Below are positions 11,576-22,952 of a DNA stretch of 64,000 bases, one piece after another. The position numbers and the translations under genes are program-made. How positions within the stretch are numbered: the stretch's first letter is position 1; each line of letters starts with the position of its first letter. The stretch comes from Shinisaurus crocodilurus (lineage: Eukaryota > Chordata > Lepidosauria > Squamata > Shinisauridae): contig CM037879.1 of NCBI GenBank assembly GCA_021292165.1, positions 266,285,160-266,349,159 of the forward strand. The letters run 5' to 3'. Below the pieces are notes generated by a model. That model had not been told where the DNA came from, did no database searches, and saw nothing but the letters and a program-made list of their open reading frames with translations.

Positions 11576-12585
11576 CCTTAGATTGGGTCATCTCCATGGT
11601 GCTCCACCCACTGGATCCACTCCAGAGACTTTAATTTTTTTGCCAATGTCAGTTGCACCTGCTGTAGGCTCATTGAGAAACAAAGCTGGAGCTTAATACC
11701 GTGCCTCAAGAATGAATGCATCCTCTCTCCAATGAGTCTGCTGCAATGCCAAGCCCAGCTGGCAATGTGCATTGTTGCTAACTGTTAGCATCCAATGAAA
11801 CACAAGGCAAGGATTATTTTTAGTCGACATTTGTGAATGTTAGAAAATTGCTGCAGGAGGGCTGGAGCCAGGAGAAGTGGGGCAAGAATCCTACAGAACC
11901 AAGGAGGATTGTTTCTCCGAAGGTCTTTATATTTGCAGAAGGACAGAGAAGGAAAAACTCATTCTTTTGTATCCTTGCTGGCAGATAGTCCCAGCTGAGT
12001 AGCTTCACTCAATAGCACAAACATGTGTATGAGAGCAGCTGATGCCAAGGGGGTGGGTGGGAAGAAATATTCTATTTAGAAACAAGTATGCTGCACTCCT
12101 ACAAGTTCTGTATTTTTCTTCCCTCCATTCTTTATTACTGGATCATTTGAATGAAAATTCACTCTTTCATTCTTCAGAGTTCATCTGTGCCTGCAGCTTA
12201 TTTTCCCATCTGAAATCCTAAATATTACTTGTGTATATTATAATGGGATACTGTAGAAATGATCACAAAGAGTGAATGATAAATTGAGGTGATGGAATAT
12301 ACACAAAGGAGGGTGGAGTTCTTGAGTGAAGACAACCTGTGTGTGTTTTTCACACTCCTTCTCTTAAGGGGCATTGGAAGGGTAGTGTTTAATATTTTCA
12401 GCAGAATTGCTGCTGCCCAAAGCCAAAGTCCTGAGACGCCATGCTGTAATTCCTTCATAATGGAATTAGCAAGAGGTTGTATATTTCTTTGTTGGCAGTA
12501 CCCTGAGCTGCTATTGGCAGGTCTACCCGTCACTCATGTTCTCAACAAAAATGCTGCTGACATGATGGAACTGCTTCTCCGCCTA
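11576..12585. other. Unassigned flanking sequence
   Basis: No supported gene. Overlapping open frames on both strands at 12225-12612 show no domain. No named repeat was recognised. Confidence 0.4.
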
Positions 12586-12829
12586 TTTTATTTTATTATT
12601 ATTATTAATTAATTACATTTCTAGCCCACCTTTTTTTCCTGCAAGGAACCCAAGGTGGCTTACATGATCCTCCTCTGCATTTTATCCTCACAACAACCCT
12701 GTGAGGTAGGTTAGGTTGAGAGTCAGTGACTGCCCCAAAGTCACCCAGTGAGCTTCATGACTGAGTGGGGACTAGAACCTGGATCTCCCTAGTCCCAAGT
12801 CCCAGTCCCAAACCCTAACCACTACATCT
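12586..12829 (-). repeat. Sauria SINE
   Basis: Minus-strand copy with the conserved body GGTTGTTGTGAGGATAAAAT, a somewhat decayed B box, and an (AAT)n tail. More diverged than the copies at 27751 and 39567. Confidence 0.88.
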
Positions 12830-12934
12830 ATGAAACTTCATGCCCATTAAGGACCCTGCTGCAGATTCTGTAATTGCACAATAATGCTAGATCAATAAGA
12901 AAAGATGATGGAGAGATTTCTTTGTGGCTCTACA

Positions 12935-13251
12935 GCAGAGGTGCAGAACCTCAGGCCTGGGGGGGGGCAAATCTGGTCCTCCTGGGCCCCCCAGATGGCC
13001 ACACACCCTTCCCCCATCTGCAATCATTTGGTGGTTTCCTAGCTTTTGTGCAGTCCCCCCCCCCCCATTCTAAAAGGTTGAAATGCCTCACCTAAGGCCT
13101 AGTTACTGGGAGTAAGACCTTCAAGCTAAAACATGCTATTTTTGGCCCAACCCGCTTTGCCTTTGGTACTGCCCACCACTGGAATCCCCCCCCCCCATTT
13201 TTTTCCAACCTGGAATTCGGCTCTCAGGATTAAAGAGGTTCAACACCGCTG
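12935..13251 (+). mobile_element. hAT-like MITE
   Basis: Begins CAGAGGTGCAGAACCTCAGG and ends GAGGTTCAACACCGCTG, imperfect inverted ends of the CAGGGGTGTNNAACCTC family. Internal GTTGAAATGCCTC...CTTCAAGCTAAAACATGCT is shared with 31557 and 49294. The flanks do not show a clean duplication. Confidence 0.7.
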
Positions 13252-13672
13252 CCACAGAGCATATTCATTCCATAGATAGAGCATATTCATTCCACAACTA
13301 CAGAGCCCTTCCTGTTAGATGGCACCAACTTTATTTTGGAGCCTCATCATCCGTGAAGAGGCTGATCCATTTGTGTGACAAAATACACTTCTGGTCTCTC
13401 TTCACTCTAGTGAGTACAGTGGCCCCTGAGAACACAGAAATTGGCCACCCGTATTCTGTGCCATGTTTTCATCAGACCTATTCAAGGCCATGCCTGCATT
13501 AGGGAGTCCTGGCTCCATAGTAGTTGGGGTGGAGTACCCAAAATGGAACATTTTCTGTACAGGAGTTTTTAATGCATTCTTCCCCAGTGTGGAACTGCCT
13601 GCAAACCATCAAGGGTTGACATCTCGCAGCACATGGATCCCTTGTGGATCGCAGGAGTCAGTGCATCAGATT
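13252..13672. other. Unassigned flanking sequence
   Basis: Contains a short local duplication (GAGCATATTCATTCCA near 13258 and 13280). No gene. Confidence 0.35.
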
Positions 13673-13989
13673 CCATGATGGCCCTAGGTTTTTGAGGGTC
13701 CTTGGGCAAGACACCTTCAGTGAGTCTCCTCCCTCAGTAGGCCTACCTTCTCACCAGCTGCTACTGCTTCTTACTCTCTTTCTGTGCTTATAAGCTCAGC
13801 AGGCAGAGCACCAGTAAGCAAGTAGGTATCTACTGCTCCTCCTCACCACCACCACTACTATCTGGGCCAGAGTGGCAGGCAGGTGAATGAACAAGTTGCA
13901 ATGATGAAGAGGAGGAGCAACTTCAGGGGGCTCTCATCAGTGGGCCCTCAGTAGGTGCCCAACCATGCCTACCCTTGGTGCTGGCCCTG
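13673..13989 (-). mobile_element. hAT-like MITE with exact 8-bp TSD
   Basis: Same family as 11014-11379 but inverted; on the minus strand it starts CAGGGCCAGCACCAAG. It is flanked by a perfect 8-bp duplication ATCAGATT at 13665-13672 and 13990-13997. The left terminus has drifted from the right one. 317 bp, non-coding. Confidence 0.85.
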
Positions 13990-14101
13990 ATCAGATTCCC
14001 TCTTACACACATGCCCTTGGTATACAATTTGGGGGCCTCCTGTCCTGCATGATCTAGTTCTTGCTCCCCAGAAGCCACCAAATGGGATGGCAGAACCTTG
14101 G

Positions 14102-14394
14102 CTAGGTTCAGACAGCAGCATAACTGTCTAGGTTGAGCATGGGTTGTTGTTGAACTGTGGGTTGTTGTTGAAACATGTGGTGTTTGAACCCAGCTATGCT
14201 AACAAACCATGGTTTGTTAACCACAAACCACCCATAGTTCCTTTCATGGATTGTTTGTGGTTAACAAACCATGGTTTGTTAGTGCAGCTGAGTTCAGACA
14301 ACATGATGATAACCCATGGTTCAACAACAACCCACAGTTCAACAACACCACATACTCAACCCTTGTGTGTGGGTTATGTTGTCTGAACCCAGTC
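14102..14394. mobile_element. Palindromic MITE, GGTTCAGAC/GTCTGAACC termini
   Basis: Inverted ends GGTTCAGACAGCAGCATAAC and GTTATGTTGTCTGAACCC enclose further inverted arms (AACAAACCATGGTTTGTTA occurs twice). The whole block can fold on itself. The superfamily is not certain, as no clear target duplication is visible. Confidence 0.7.
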
Positions 14395-14730
14395 AATTGT
14401 TTTGCGCTACCTAGCTATGCATTGATCCCAGTCAGAAAAAAAGGAAGAGGCTGCTTTGAGTTTTCCCAACCCCCTCCCCACTAGATGGCACTGAATTCTT
14501 TTTCTTTCATTGGAAAAAAAAATCAGCTGGTGGGGGACAATAAAAGAAAATACATCGGTCATTTTGGTGTAAAAGGAAGAAAAATAAATGAAGATGAGCT
14601 GATAAAAAAACCTCCTCCAGAACTGGTGCCACAATCTCAACCATCTTTCTTTAGAAGGACATATTCATTTCGATAGTAATTGTTTTCAAGTTAATGGCTG
14701 AAATTCCTAAATCCACTGATCATGAGCTTA

Positions 14731-15012
14731 TTTACTCAGAAGTAAAGTTTCACTGAATTCAGTAAGTCTTATTTCCAGGGTATATTTGCCTAGGTTGTTA
14801 GCATTTCCTGGAAATGAAACTCAATGAAGATCAATGAGACCCAACAAATACTTACTCAGAAACAAGTCCCACAGATTTCAATGGGACTTACTTCCAAGGA
14901 AGTGTGCAGAGTGTTGCAGCCTTATGTATTTTCAGCCAGCATTCACTCATGTGGGAGTTAGCCTCAATGAACTCAGTTGGACTTGCCTCTGAGTAGACAT
15001 GTATAGGATTCT
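14731..15012. repeat. Cluster of ACTTACT-type palindromic MITE fragments
   Basis: Three partial copies of a palindromic element with CAGAAGTAAG...GGGACTTACTTCC arms and a TAGGATT...GCAGCC end: about 14731-14790, 14850-14926 and 14960-15012. Other pieces lie at 17190-17440, 27190-27265, 34585-34660, 36490-36570 and 46000-46075. Confidence 0.65.
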
Positions 15013-15351
15013 GCTGTCAGACATGCATTTACTGTACACAACTCTATGATCTTATGTACACATTGGGTTCTCTCCCCCCCCCCCTTGCCCTGCATAGACA
15101 TGGTTAACGTACCGTACATATTTCTGGCCATTTTTGGTATTGCACTCTGGAAATGCATAAAAGAACAATGGATTCTGCTGAGATAGATGCAGGTCAAAAA
15201 TCTTTTTTGTGAGTCGGGGGTGTGGAGCCCCAGGACCAGGGCCCAATCCGGCCCTCTTGGGGACCCAATCCAGCCCTCTGGCCCAATCATGTTCTCTCTC
15301 AGCCTAACTGCCCTTATAGAGTTGTTAGAACAAAATGGATTAACCCTATGT

Positions 15352-15453
15352 CAGGGGTTGGTAACTTGTAGGCCAAAACATCTAGACAATCACAATCAGC
15401 CCCAGCCAGCACAGCCAACAGTGAGGGATCATCAGAATTGTTGCCTACCCCTG
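15352..15453. repeat. hAT-like MITE (short copy)
   Basis: Starts CAGGGGTTGGTAACTTG and ends TTGTTGCCTACCCCTG, inverted hAT-type ends around a CAGCCCCAGCCAGCACAGCC core. Confidence 0.65.
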
Positions 15454-15639
15454 CCTTAAGTATGCCACTCAGAGGTTTTTGGGGACAGAGACAAAGGTGA
15501 GATAGATGGTGGGTCGAGGCCACAAATTGGTCTACACATTGGTAGGACCCATTTCTGTAGCTGCTACTCCTACCATGCCCCTCTTTCACTGCTAAATAAC
15601 CTGGTTTGGGGTCTGGTTGTTTGAAGGACCACCTGTGTC

Positions 15640-16300
15640 CACATGAACCTGCCCTTGCTTTAAAATCAGCACTGGAGGCCCTATTTATTGGTCTGCTTTT
15701 AGGATCTGTTAGACTGGTGGGCACTAAGGACAGGACCTTCTCAGTAGTGGCCCCTCCATTATGAAACTCCTTTCTAAAGGATGTGTGTGGTTGACCTCCT
15801 CAGTGGTGACTTTTAAAAAAGGCTTTGTAAACTCACATTTCAAGCTTTTAGCTGATTTATTTTATTGATCATGCTGCTCTTTTACTGTTGTCATTCTGGG
15901 GATGTTTTTATACTGGCCAAACTATATTTTCATGTATTGTTGGCTTCTTGTATTTTTTTTTTTTAATGTTGATGTTTTATTATAATAACATTACTGTATT
16001 TTTACTTATTTATTTATTATATTTATACCCCACCTTTTTTCCTGAAAGGAACCCAAGGCGGCTTACATAATCCTCCTCCTCTCCATTTTATCCTCACAAC
16101 AACCCTGTGAGGTAGGTTAGGCTGAGAGTCAGTGATTGGCCCAAAGTCACTCAGTGAGCTTCATGGTCGAGCGGGGACTAGAACCTGGATCTCCCGAGTC
16201 CCAGTCCAACACTCTAACCACTACGCTACACTGGCTCTTGTATTTTGTATTTTGTTTGCTGCCTTGGATGGTCTTAGTTTGAGGAGGAAAAAGGAAAGAG
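15640..16300 (+). repeat. L2-like LINE 3' region, interrupted by a Sauria SINE
   Basis: TTCTCAGTAGTGGCCCCTCC then TTTTTAAA-rich 3' UTR text match the 3' end of L2-type LINEs. The tail TTTGCTGCCTTGGATGGTCT resumes after the Sauria SINE at 16003-16238. Confidence 0.5.
16003..16238 (-). repeat. Sauria SINE
   Basis: Near full-length minus-strand copy: TATTTATACCCCACCTTTTT end, conserved body, tRNA-like head with GGGACTAGAACCTGGATCTC (B box inverse). Inserted in the 3' UTR of an L2-like LINE. Confidence 0.9.
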
Positions 16301-16569
16301 AAATTAAGGGGGGAAGTAGTGGATTGGCAGAGTTTTTCCAATACCCTGTTGACCGGTTAGGAAGGGTCAGAACTCAATTCTCTCCCACAGGAAGTATACC
16401 TGTAAGTCTGGTTAACATAGCCCTGCCTATCAAAGCAAGTGGGAGGAGCAACCTACACAAGGATACCTTTCCCCACTGCAGGAAAACAAATGGGTAATGG
16501 GGGGGGCAAGCAAGCATCACCTTGGGGAGAGGCCATCCCCCAGTGGAAGAGCTTACGCTTTCCCATGCA

Positions 16570-16712
16570 GTAGACCAGCCTTCCCTGATGCAGTGCCCTG
16601 TAGGAGCTGTGGACTACAACCCCCATCAGCCCCAGCCATTGTGACCCACCATGGTCAGATATGGGAGCGGTAGTCCAGAACATCTGGAGGGAATGTTCTG
16701 GAGAAGGCTGCA
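16570..16712. repeat. hAT-like palindromic MITE
   Basis: ACTACAACCCCCATCAGCCC and inverse GGAGCGGTAGTCCAGAACAT with CTTCCCTGATGCAGTG near the left end. Typical diverged member of the CTACAACTCCCATCAGCCCC family. Confidence 0.6.
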
Positions 16713-16732
16713 GTAGACAGATATAGATAAAT

Positions 16733-16900
16733 AGGTAAGAACATAGCAGCCCTGCTAAATCAAACCAAGGGTCTCTCTAGTCCAGCATTCTGTTCACACA
16801 GTGGCCAACCAGACAGACAGGATCCTGGGCAAAACCTCTGCCAGAGCTCCTGAGGAGCTGCTGCCAGTCAGTGTTAACAATACTGGGCTAGATGGACAGA
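16733..16900. repeat. CR1 tail fragment joined to tRNA-Ala-like SINE fragment
   Basis: TAAGAACATAGCAGCCCTGC to CACACAGTGGCCAACC (minus CR1 end), followed by GAGCTGCTGCCAGTCAGTGT and CTGGGCTAGATGGACA (plus strand, tail part of the tRNA-Ala-like SINE). Two partial repeats meet here. Confidence 0.5.
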
Positions 16901-17189
16901 TAGCCTGGCCTGGGATATCCGACCTTCTTTCGTACCCCTGCGAGGGTCTGACCTTGGTTGAGGGGCTGCCAGATGCAGATTCTTAACTGAGGCAGACCCA
17001 CCAGGAGGCTTGATGTACAACTGGAAACAGACACGCACGCACGCACACACTCAAGGCAGTAATCCTATGCATACAGACAGAAAAAAAGCCCTCCAACTCG
17101 CAGCATGCCCCAGCCAGCCATGTAGGACTTTTTGGCAACCGATGACCTCTTTCAAAAATCAAAATCACTTTCAGGCTGCGATCCGACGC

Positions 17190-17440
17190 ACGCTTAGTTA
17201 GCAGCAAGCCCCACTGAGCTCAGTGGGACTTCCTGCTGGGTAAAGATGCAGAGGACATGCGCTGTAAGGCTGCAAACCCTGCGCACGCTCTCCCTGGGAG
17301 TAAAGTCAATGGGGAACTTCCTTCTGAGTATTCATGACTAAACTGGGGCTGTAAGGCCGCGATCCCATGCACGCTTGCTTGCTTGCTCGGGAGTAACGCC
17401 CATTAGACGTAAACGGGTTTACTTCCGAGTAAAAACGCTG
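17190..17440. repeat. CpG-rich palindromic MITE copies beside a CpG island
   Basis: Three adjacent copies of the GATCC.ATGCACGCTT / GGGAGTAA family. Unlike other copies in the window they keep many CpGs (CGTAAACGGGTTTACTTCCG at about 17411). Confidence 0.55.
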
Positions 17441-17449
17441 AGGACGGGG

Positions 17450-17960
17450 CCTCTCCAGTCTCCACTTCGATGTCATCCCTGGATTTAAGCACGCGCGCTC
17501 GCTCTCTCCACCGCCGCCCTTCTTTTGTGGCGTGTGTGTTTTGTTTCGCAGCTCTCCGGTTCCGTTAGGAGCTCCGCCACCCGGACCGTTACTAAGGTTT
17601 CCTGGGTTTCTTCTCAGGCTCATTAGAAGGAGGCGCGTCTCCGCACAAACAGATCATTATTGAATTCCCTTCCGCCCACCCCCGCTCTACCGCAGGAGCT
17701 TGGGGGGGGGGGGCGAGCGGCACAAGCGCCGGGAAAGGCAAGAGGATCGATTTCCCCGCGAAGGCGCAGAGAGCAACCATCCGCTGACCCCTTTTCGATC
17801 CAGGATTGCGCAACTCCCGTTTCTTAAGTGGGAGCCGAGGGATGGCGCGCAAAGAAAGTTGGCTCACTTGGTCTGCAAGGGGGAAGGCGCGAGGGAGGGG
17901 AGAGGCTGGAACAATTCGCAGCTAGACGCCTCTAAAGGAAAGCACAATTGAAGCCATGGG
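17450..17960. promoter_or_regulatory. Orphan CpG island
   Basis: About 500 bp in which CpG dinucleotides are frequent (for example GCACGCGCGCTCGC and AAGGCGCGAGGGAGG) while the flanks on both sides are CpG-poor. No recognised gene starts here. The open frames through it are unsupported. It could be an enhancer, an alternative 5' exon of TMEM178B or a non-coding RNA promoter; the sequence alone does not decide. Confidence 0.6.
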
Positions 17961-18820
17961 TTCGATTCCTTTTATTAGGGCGCAATCCTATGAGTGAGGC
18001 GAAATATGCAGAGATTCTCCTCGAGCGGGTAAAAGGTAAAACCCGGACCAACCTGGAATGTTTTGGCCCCGATCCCCAACATTGCATCATCAACATAATA
18101 ATAAAGTCTAGCCTCTCTCCCGCTTGAGAGGGAAGCGGGTGGGGGAGGGAGGAGAATATCTCAGTGCAGCTTGGAGAACGAACACAGCCAAAACCTGGAT
18201 CTGGCACCTGGCTGGATTCAGCCGCATCTTAAGACTGGCTGGGTAAAGAGGAGGTTGTTTTCTCTTGCAAGTGCAATTAATCCTTGAGTATCTCCCAGAT
18301 TTTGAGCCATAACTAAGGTGTACTGCATGTTGTCTAGCAAATAAATATTTTTAAGTCACAGGGATCTTCCGTTTTACACACCCCTTTTCCTCTAGCTGCA
18401 GCAGATGGAAACAAAGCAAGCAGAAAAAAGAGTGATAACATTTTCTGTGAAGTAAACATGAACACTAGTATTTGAAGGCTTTAATAGACATGTGTAGGGA
18501 GGTTGCACCCCCCCCCCGGTTTTTGTTGTTGTTGTTGTTGTTGCTTTGAGAGATGTGTGACCAGCAGAAATTCAACAGGTACTGCTTCTCTCCCCAGTAT
18601 GGAGATGCAGTGATGGGGAGTTTCACCTGTTGAATTTCTTCTAGCTCTCGCATAGATTTTCAAGATACACAGAGCTTTCCTTTGTGCACAGGGTTTGCAC
18701 AATGTTTTACAATGCTTCAAATTGCTCCCCCACCCCTAAGCTGTGAAGTATTATATGAGCAGCTCCATCTTGCAACAATGAGAAAGAAACACAATGCTCG
18801 CTCATACTACTGTGATTTGT
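17961..18820. other. Unassigned flanking sequence
   Basis: Non-repetitive apart from a (GTT)n run at 18523-18542 and a short inverted pair (CAGCAGAAATTCAACAGGT / ACCTGTTGAATTTCTTCT, about 18562 and 18626). No supported gene. Confidence 0.4.
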
Positions 18821-19154
18821 CAGGACTGGGCTGTGGGCAGCAGTCAGAGATGAGCCAGGAACCAGTGGCCATGTGGGATGAAACCAGTAATCAGGGCCAA
18901 AGAATAAGTGAAAACCGAAGGACAAACCAGAGGTTTGTCGAGAAGCAATCCAGAGGTTGTTGAGGAACAAGCCAGAGGTAAGAACTGAAAGACAACCAAA
19001 GGACTAAAAAACATACCAGAGCTCAGGAAGATCTGTCATACAAGGTTTAATTGGAACACAGGAAGCCGTCTAATACTCCTTCCTGTCCAGGAAGATCCAA
19101 TAGTCACTCTGTGTGTATGGAGTCCATCCAGTCCTGAGGATACTAATCTACCCA

Positions 19155-19250
19155 GGCCTGCCTTCCCTAACTGGGTGGCCTCCAGTTGTGTTGGATCACA
19201 ACCTCCATCACTCCCAGCCAGCATCTGGGAGTTGTAGCCTAACACCCCTG
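19155..19250. repeat. hAT-like palindromic MITE (partial)
   Basis: CCTTCCCTAACTGGGTGGCC at the left and CTGGGAGTTGTAGCC at the right, matching the CTACAACTCCCA arm family. Confidence 0.55.
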
Positions 19251-19737
19251 TGGATGTGTCTGAAGAATGAAGAAAATATCCCGGCAGTTGCTAAGCATCT
19301 ACAAACCATGAAGTGGTTCTACAGTGCATCTGGTGCCATAGCAACCACAAGTCAAGCTGTTCCTCATCCTCTGGAACTGCAGCTGATTACAGCCACATGT
19401 CTAGAACCTGGAGTTTGCTGGACTGGGGCAACCAATGAATTCACAAATACAAGCAGTATGTCAATTTACAGATTTCTTGCCTGGGGGCAAAAATGAGGGG
19501 TGGGGTTTTGTCACAAAACTGTAATTTTCCTAGGAAATCCTGAAAAGTAGCAGATAGCCATGTTGGTCCATTGTAAAAAAAAATAAAAAATTGTTTTAAC
19601 CCACAGTCTGGTAATGCCATTAAGACCAACCAAGATGTCACAAAGTATGTTTCCATGATCTCAAAAAACCCGTGTTATGTGATATGGGTGATCATTCTGT
19701 CATGTTCAGAACCAGCTGTCTGATTCTTTTAACTCAG

Positions 19738-20250
19738 GGGTCCCCGATCTTTTTGGTTCAGTGGGCACATTGGGCATTTTGAGATAGTGTCATGGGTACT
19801 CTCACAAAATGGTTTTAACGATTGATTGATTTTATTTATCTGAAGTACTTGTATGCTGCTGTTTCTCAGCCAAAAAGGCGCCCAGAGTGGCTTATGCATA
19901 AATCAATTAATCAAGACTGCCCCTGCCCACAGGCCTACAATCTAAAAAGACATGACACGTGAGGAAAAAGGAATGGGGAGGGAAGAGGGGGAAATCCTTT
20001 AGCAGGGCTGGTGGAATGGCCTTGCTCACCCTCTCGTCTCCCTCTGTACAGCCTGCTGTAATGGCTGCCGGTGGTAACAGTTGAGGGAGGAGGAGCCTTC
20101 ATGACTGAGGTCTCCAGCAGGGCTGGTAGTATTGCCCAGCTCATCTCCCTTGGCTCCACCTGTGGGCACATTGGTGCCCATGGGCGCCTTGTTGGAGTAG
20201 GTAATACTGGAATAAGGCAGCTTCCTAAATTATGATACTTTCTGGTAGTG
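19738..20250. repeat. hAT-like element with secondary insertion
   Basis: Starts CAGGGGTCCCCGATCTTTTT, the inverse of the end at 4945-4960. From about 19815 to 20000 another repeat is present (CAGCCAAAAAGGCGCCCAGA, then ACAATCTAAAAAGACATGAC). The right end near 20170-20200 again reads as the hAT interior. Confidence 0.45.
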
Positions 20251-20317
20251 CGATGAAGCGTTCCTGAGCTGCTATTCAACAGTCAAGGTGAGGGAGGCAT
20301 GGGCCCCAGCTTACTTT

Positions 20318-20829
20318 CAATATCGTCATCATCATCAGGCGATCACTCGTGACTGAGTAAGATTGTCTTCCAGGATAAAAGGAGGAAATTCTAAAGAAGA
20401 TTGTGTAGACTCTAGCGATGGGTCCATAAGTGACTGTGGAGGCCAATTCTAGATCCACACAGCTTCCCACAGTGAGGATACAGGTTACCAGATGGAAGAT
20501 GGTCCTGTAAAGGATTCGTTTGACGTGCTTTTCGCTTAGCACGTTTCTCCCTTTCACCTTGCACTCGGGCTTCTTCAAAGTCCACGGAGCCTTTGTGAAA
20601 GGCCAACCTCCATTTAGATCGTTCATGGGCCAGAGCTTCCCAGTTTTCGATGTTTATATTGCATTTTTTTTTAGATTAGCCTTATGAACATCTTTAAACC
20701 TCTTATATTGACCACCGATATTCCGCTTTCCATTCTTGAGTTGGGAATAAAGTAACTGCTTTGGGAGATGGCAGTCAGGCATTCGAACAACATGACCGGT
20801 CCACTGAAGTTGGCGTTGAAGGATCATTC
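20318..20829 (-). repeat. Second, inverted copy of the zinc-finger non-LTR element
   Basis: The minus strand repeats the text of 2830-3300 almost base for base, including the GSRIGLHSH and LWTH segment. The 3' end carries a (GAT)n tail at about 20325. 5'-truncated near 20829. It retains the same frame relationships, so both copies derive from a closely related source. Confidence 0.8.
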
Positions 20830-20929
20830 AATGTAATGTATCAGCAGTTATAGCTTGCATTGTGTAAATTTCAATACAAGTATCTGGCTGCCACCGGAAA
20901 TCCACTCAAGACAATTGTGTGAAGGCACA

Positions 20930-21545
20930 ATGGAACTCCTACAGCCAAATGCTCCTTTCCATGTGTGGTTTTGCCTGCGATGCTGCTGGTATGCTGGCCT
21001 CCATTATGAGGTATACCAGTAGTTCACAAGCTCAGTTTGGATTGTGATATCTAAAACTGTCCCAGTTTCAAACTGTTTCTCTTACCCATGGTGTTTGGGG
21101 CCTTGCATGCACCAAATTTCAGCTTTCTGGATGATCCGGTATTTTCAGATATACTTCATGGTCTATATTTCAAAGGAAAGATGTACAAATATCCTGTCAG
21201 ATCTGTATGGCAAATAAGAGCGTCTTGGAGTGTGTACCAAATTTCAGTTCTCTAGCTAGTGTTATAGCTGCCTGGCTATTTTGGGAATACCTCCTTGTAT
21301 CCTTTTTGAGGCAGAAGTCTATAAAATGCCATCCTTTCAGACTAGTAATCCAGATACTGTTACCTTGGATATGTATGTGACAAGTTGCAACTTTCTGGGT
21401 GGCCTGGAAACAACCTGACTATTTTTGGGATATACATTGATTCCCCTGTTTGAGAGAGTCAAGTACAATTCTGTCCATCTTCAGATTTTTTCTGGCAAAT
21501 ACTGTACAGTACTTTGGACTATGTGTACAACACATTTCAGGTATC
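20930..21545. other. Degenerate periodic repeat (about 125-150 bp unit)
   Basis: The phrase CCAAATTTCAG.TTTCTGG or a close variant recurs at about 21113, 21237, 21380 and 21528, so the unit is roughly 125-150 bp. Between the phrases similarity is weak. Confidence 0.4.
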
Positions 21546-21550
21546 TGGAT

Positions 21551-21783
21551 TATTATTATTTATTATATTTATACCCCACCTTTTTTCCTGCAAGGAACCC
21601 AAGGCAGCTTACATAATCCTCCTCCTCTCCATTTTATCCTCACAACAACCCTGTGAGGTAGGTTAGGCTGAGAGTCAGTGACTGGCCCAGAGTCACCCAG
21701 TGAGCTTCATGGCCGAGTGGAGACTAGAACTGGGTTCTCCCGAGTCCCAGTCCAACACTCTCACCACTACGCCACACTGGCTC
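21551..21783 (-). repeat. Sauria SINE
   Basis: Near full-length minus-strand copy with intact body and tRNA-like head, ending CCACACTGGCTC. Directly abuts the degenerate periodic repeat upstream. Confidence 0.9.
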
Positions 21784-21864
21784 ATGTAGAAATACCTGAA
21801 ATATTTTGATAACCCCATGAGTTAGTGAGTGATTGGGTGGAGCCTAAATGTCTGTCTCTCTTTA

Positions 21865-21975
21865 TATATATATACACACACAGGCTTATATGGTTGTGTA
21901 ATTCACGTATTGGACACACACAGATGGACATGCCTGTGTGTGTGTGTGTGTGCGCATGCGTGCGTGCGCGTAAGT
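21865..21975. repeat. (TA)n/(CA)n/(TG)n microsatellite cluster
   Basis: TATATATATACACACACA at 21865-21883 and a TGTGTGTGTGTGTG run followed by GCGCATGCGTGCGTGCGCG at about 21932-21970. Confidence 0.9.
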
Positions 21976-22455
21976 ATGCACGCACATGTATGAAGAAGCC
22001 TTGAGTCTCAGCCTTGATCTTCTCTGTAAAATGGAAATAATTTCCATGATAGTAATTTAAAAACAAAACAAAAAACAAATTCTGTGCCAAGGCTGTGCAA
22101 ATTCAGTTCTAAGAAAAGCTTTTTTCTCTTGAAGTTAGGATTAGTTTTCATGCTAATATCACCATAATCACAACCAATATAAGCAAGACTTCAGTCATAA
22201 TCACAGTGCTGAGAATCTGCTCATTATTATGATTCATGTATGCATCGTACATTATCTTCTAAACTCTAATAAACGGAAACCAAAACTTTTGCAGAATTCA
22301 GATGTCAAGTACGATGTGTCCGTTCTTCCTAATATGTACCAAATTAGGACATTTCTCCATTCTGGCTACCTTTTATCTGCAGCCCTGAGTCATGATAATC
22401 TCTTATCTCTGTCCATCCTTTTCTCCAGGAGTCTTCCTAACTGGCTCTTATTTAA

Positions 22456-22590
22456 TAGATCATATATTGAAGACCTACAGGCCATCAAGTCCAACCCCCT
22501 GCTCATGCAGAAACTAGAGGGTAGGGGTCTCACTCCAAGTAATACCAGCCGGACCCTCTTGCTTTTCCAACGCTCAGACAACTCGTGTCT
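22456..22590 (-). repeat. 5S rRNA-derived SINE, diverged copy
   Basis: CCATCAAGTCCAACCCCCTG, then GTCTCACTCCAAGTAATACC and CGCTCAGACAACTCGTG follow the order of the minus-strand 5S/CR1 SINE with several small deletions. Confidence 0.65.
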
Positions 22591-22952
22591 CCCCTCATCC
22601 TTTTGGCCCGCTCCCTTTTCTACCCCCCTTGTCCGATGCTGTCCTGCTTCCCTTAGACAGCTGTTGTCTCTGCTCTCTGTTGTTCTGTTCTGTTTTGACT
22701 CCTCCTCCACCACCACCACCAGGCCCATTCAGCACCATGGACAGCTCCTTAAAAGTTCAGACGACAATCTAGAGTGGATACACTACCCCTTTGACATTGG
22801 AGCCACCAGCCTCCACTGCCAGCAGAATGTTCAGTACTACAGAATGTTTTGATGCAATAGAAATCATTATCCTTAGTTGGGGTTTCCAGTTCAAGATTTA
22901 GGGAATACTTCAGCCCTGTGGCAGCTATCCTATGATGTTCAAGGTAATCTTC

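Noticed and set aside
22229..22852. 207-codon open frame
   Set aside because: Its middle is a decayed 5S/CR1 SINE; there is no protein-like motif outside it.
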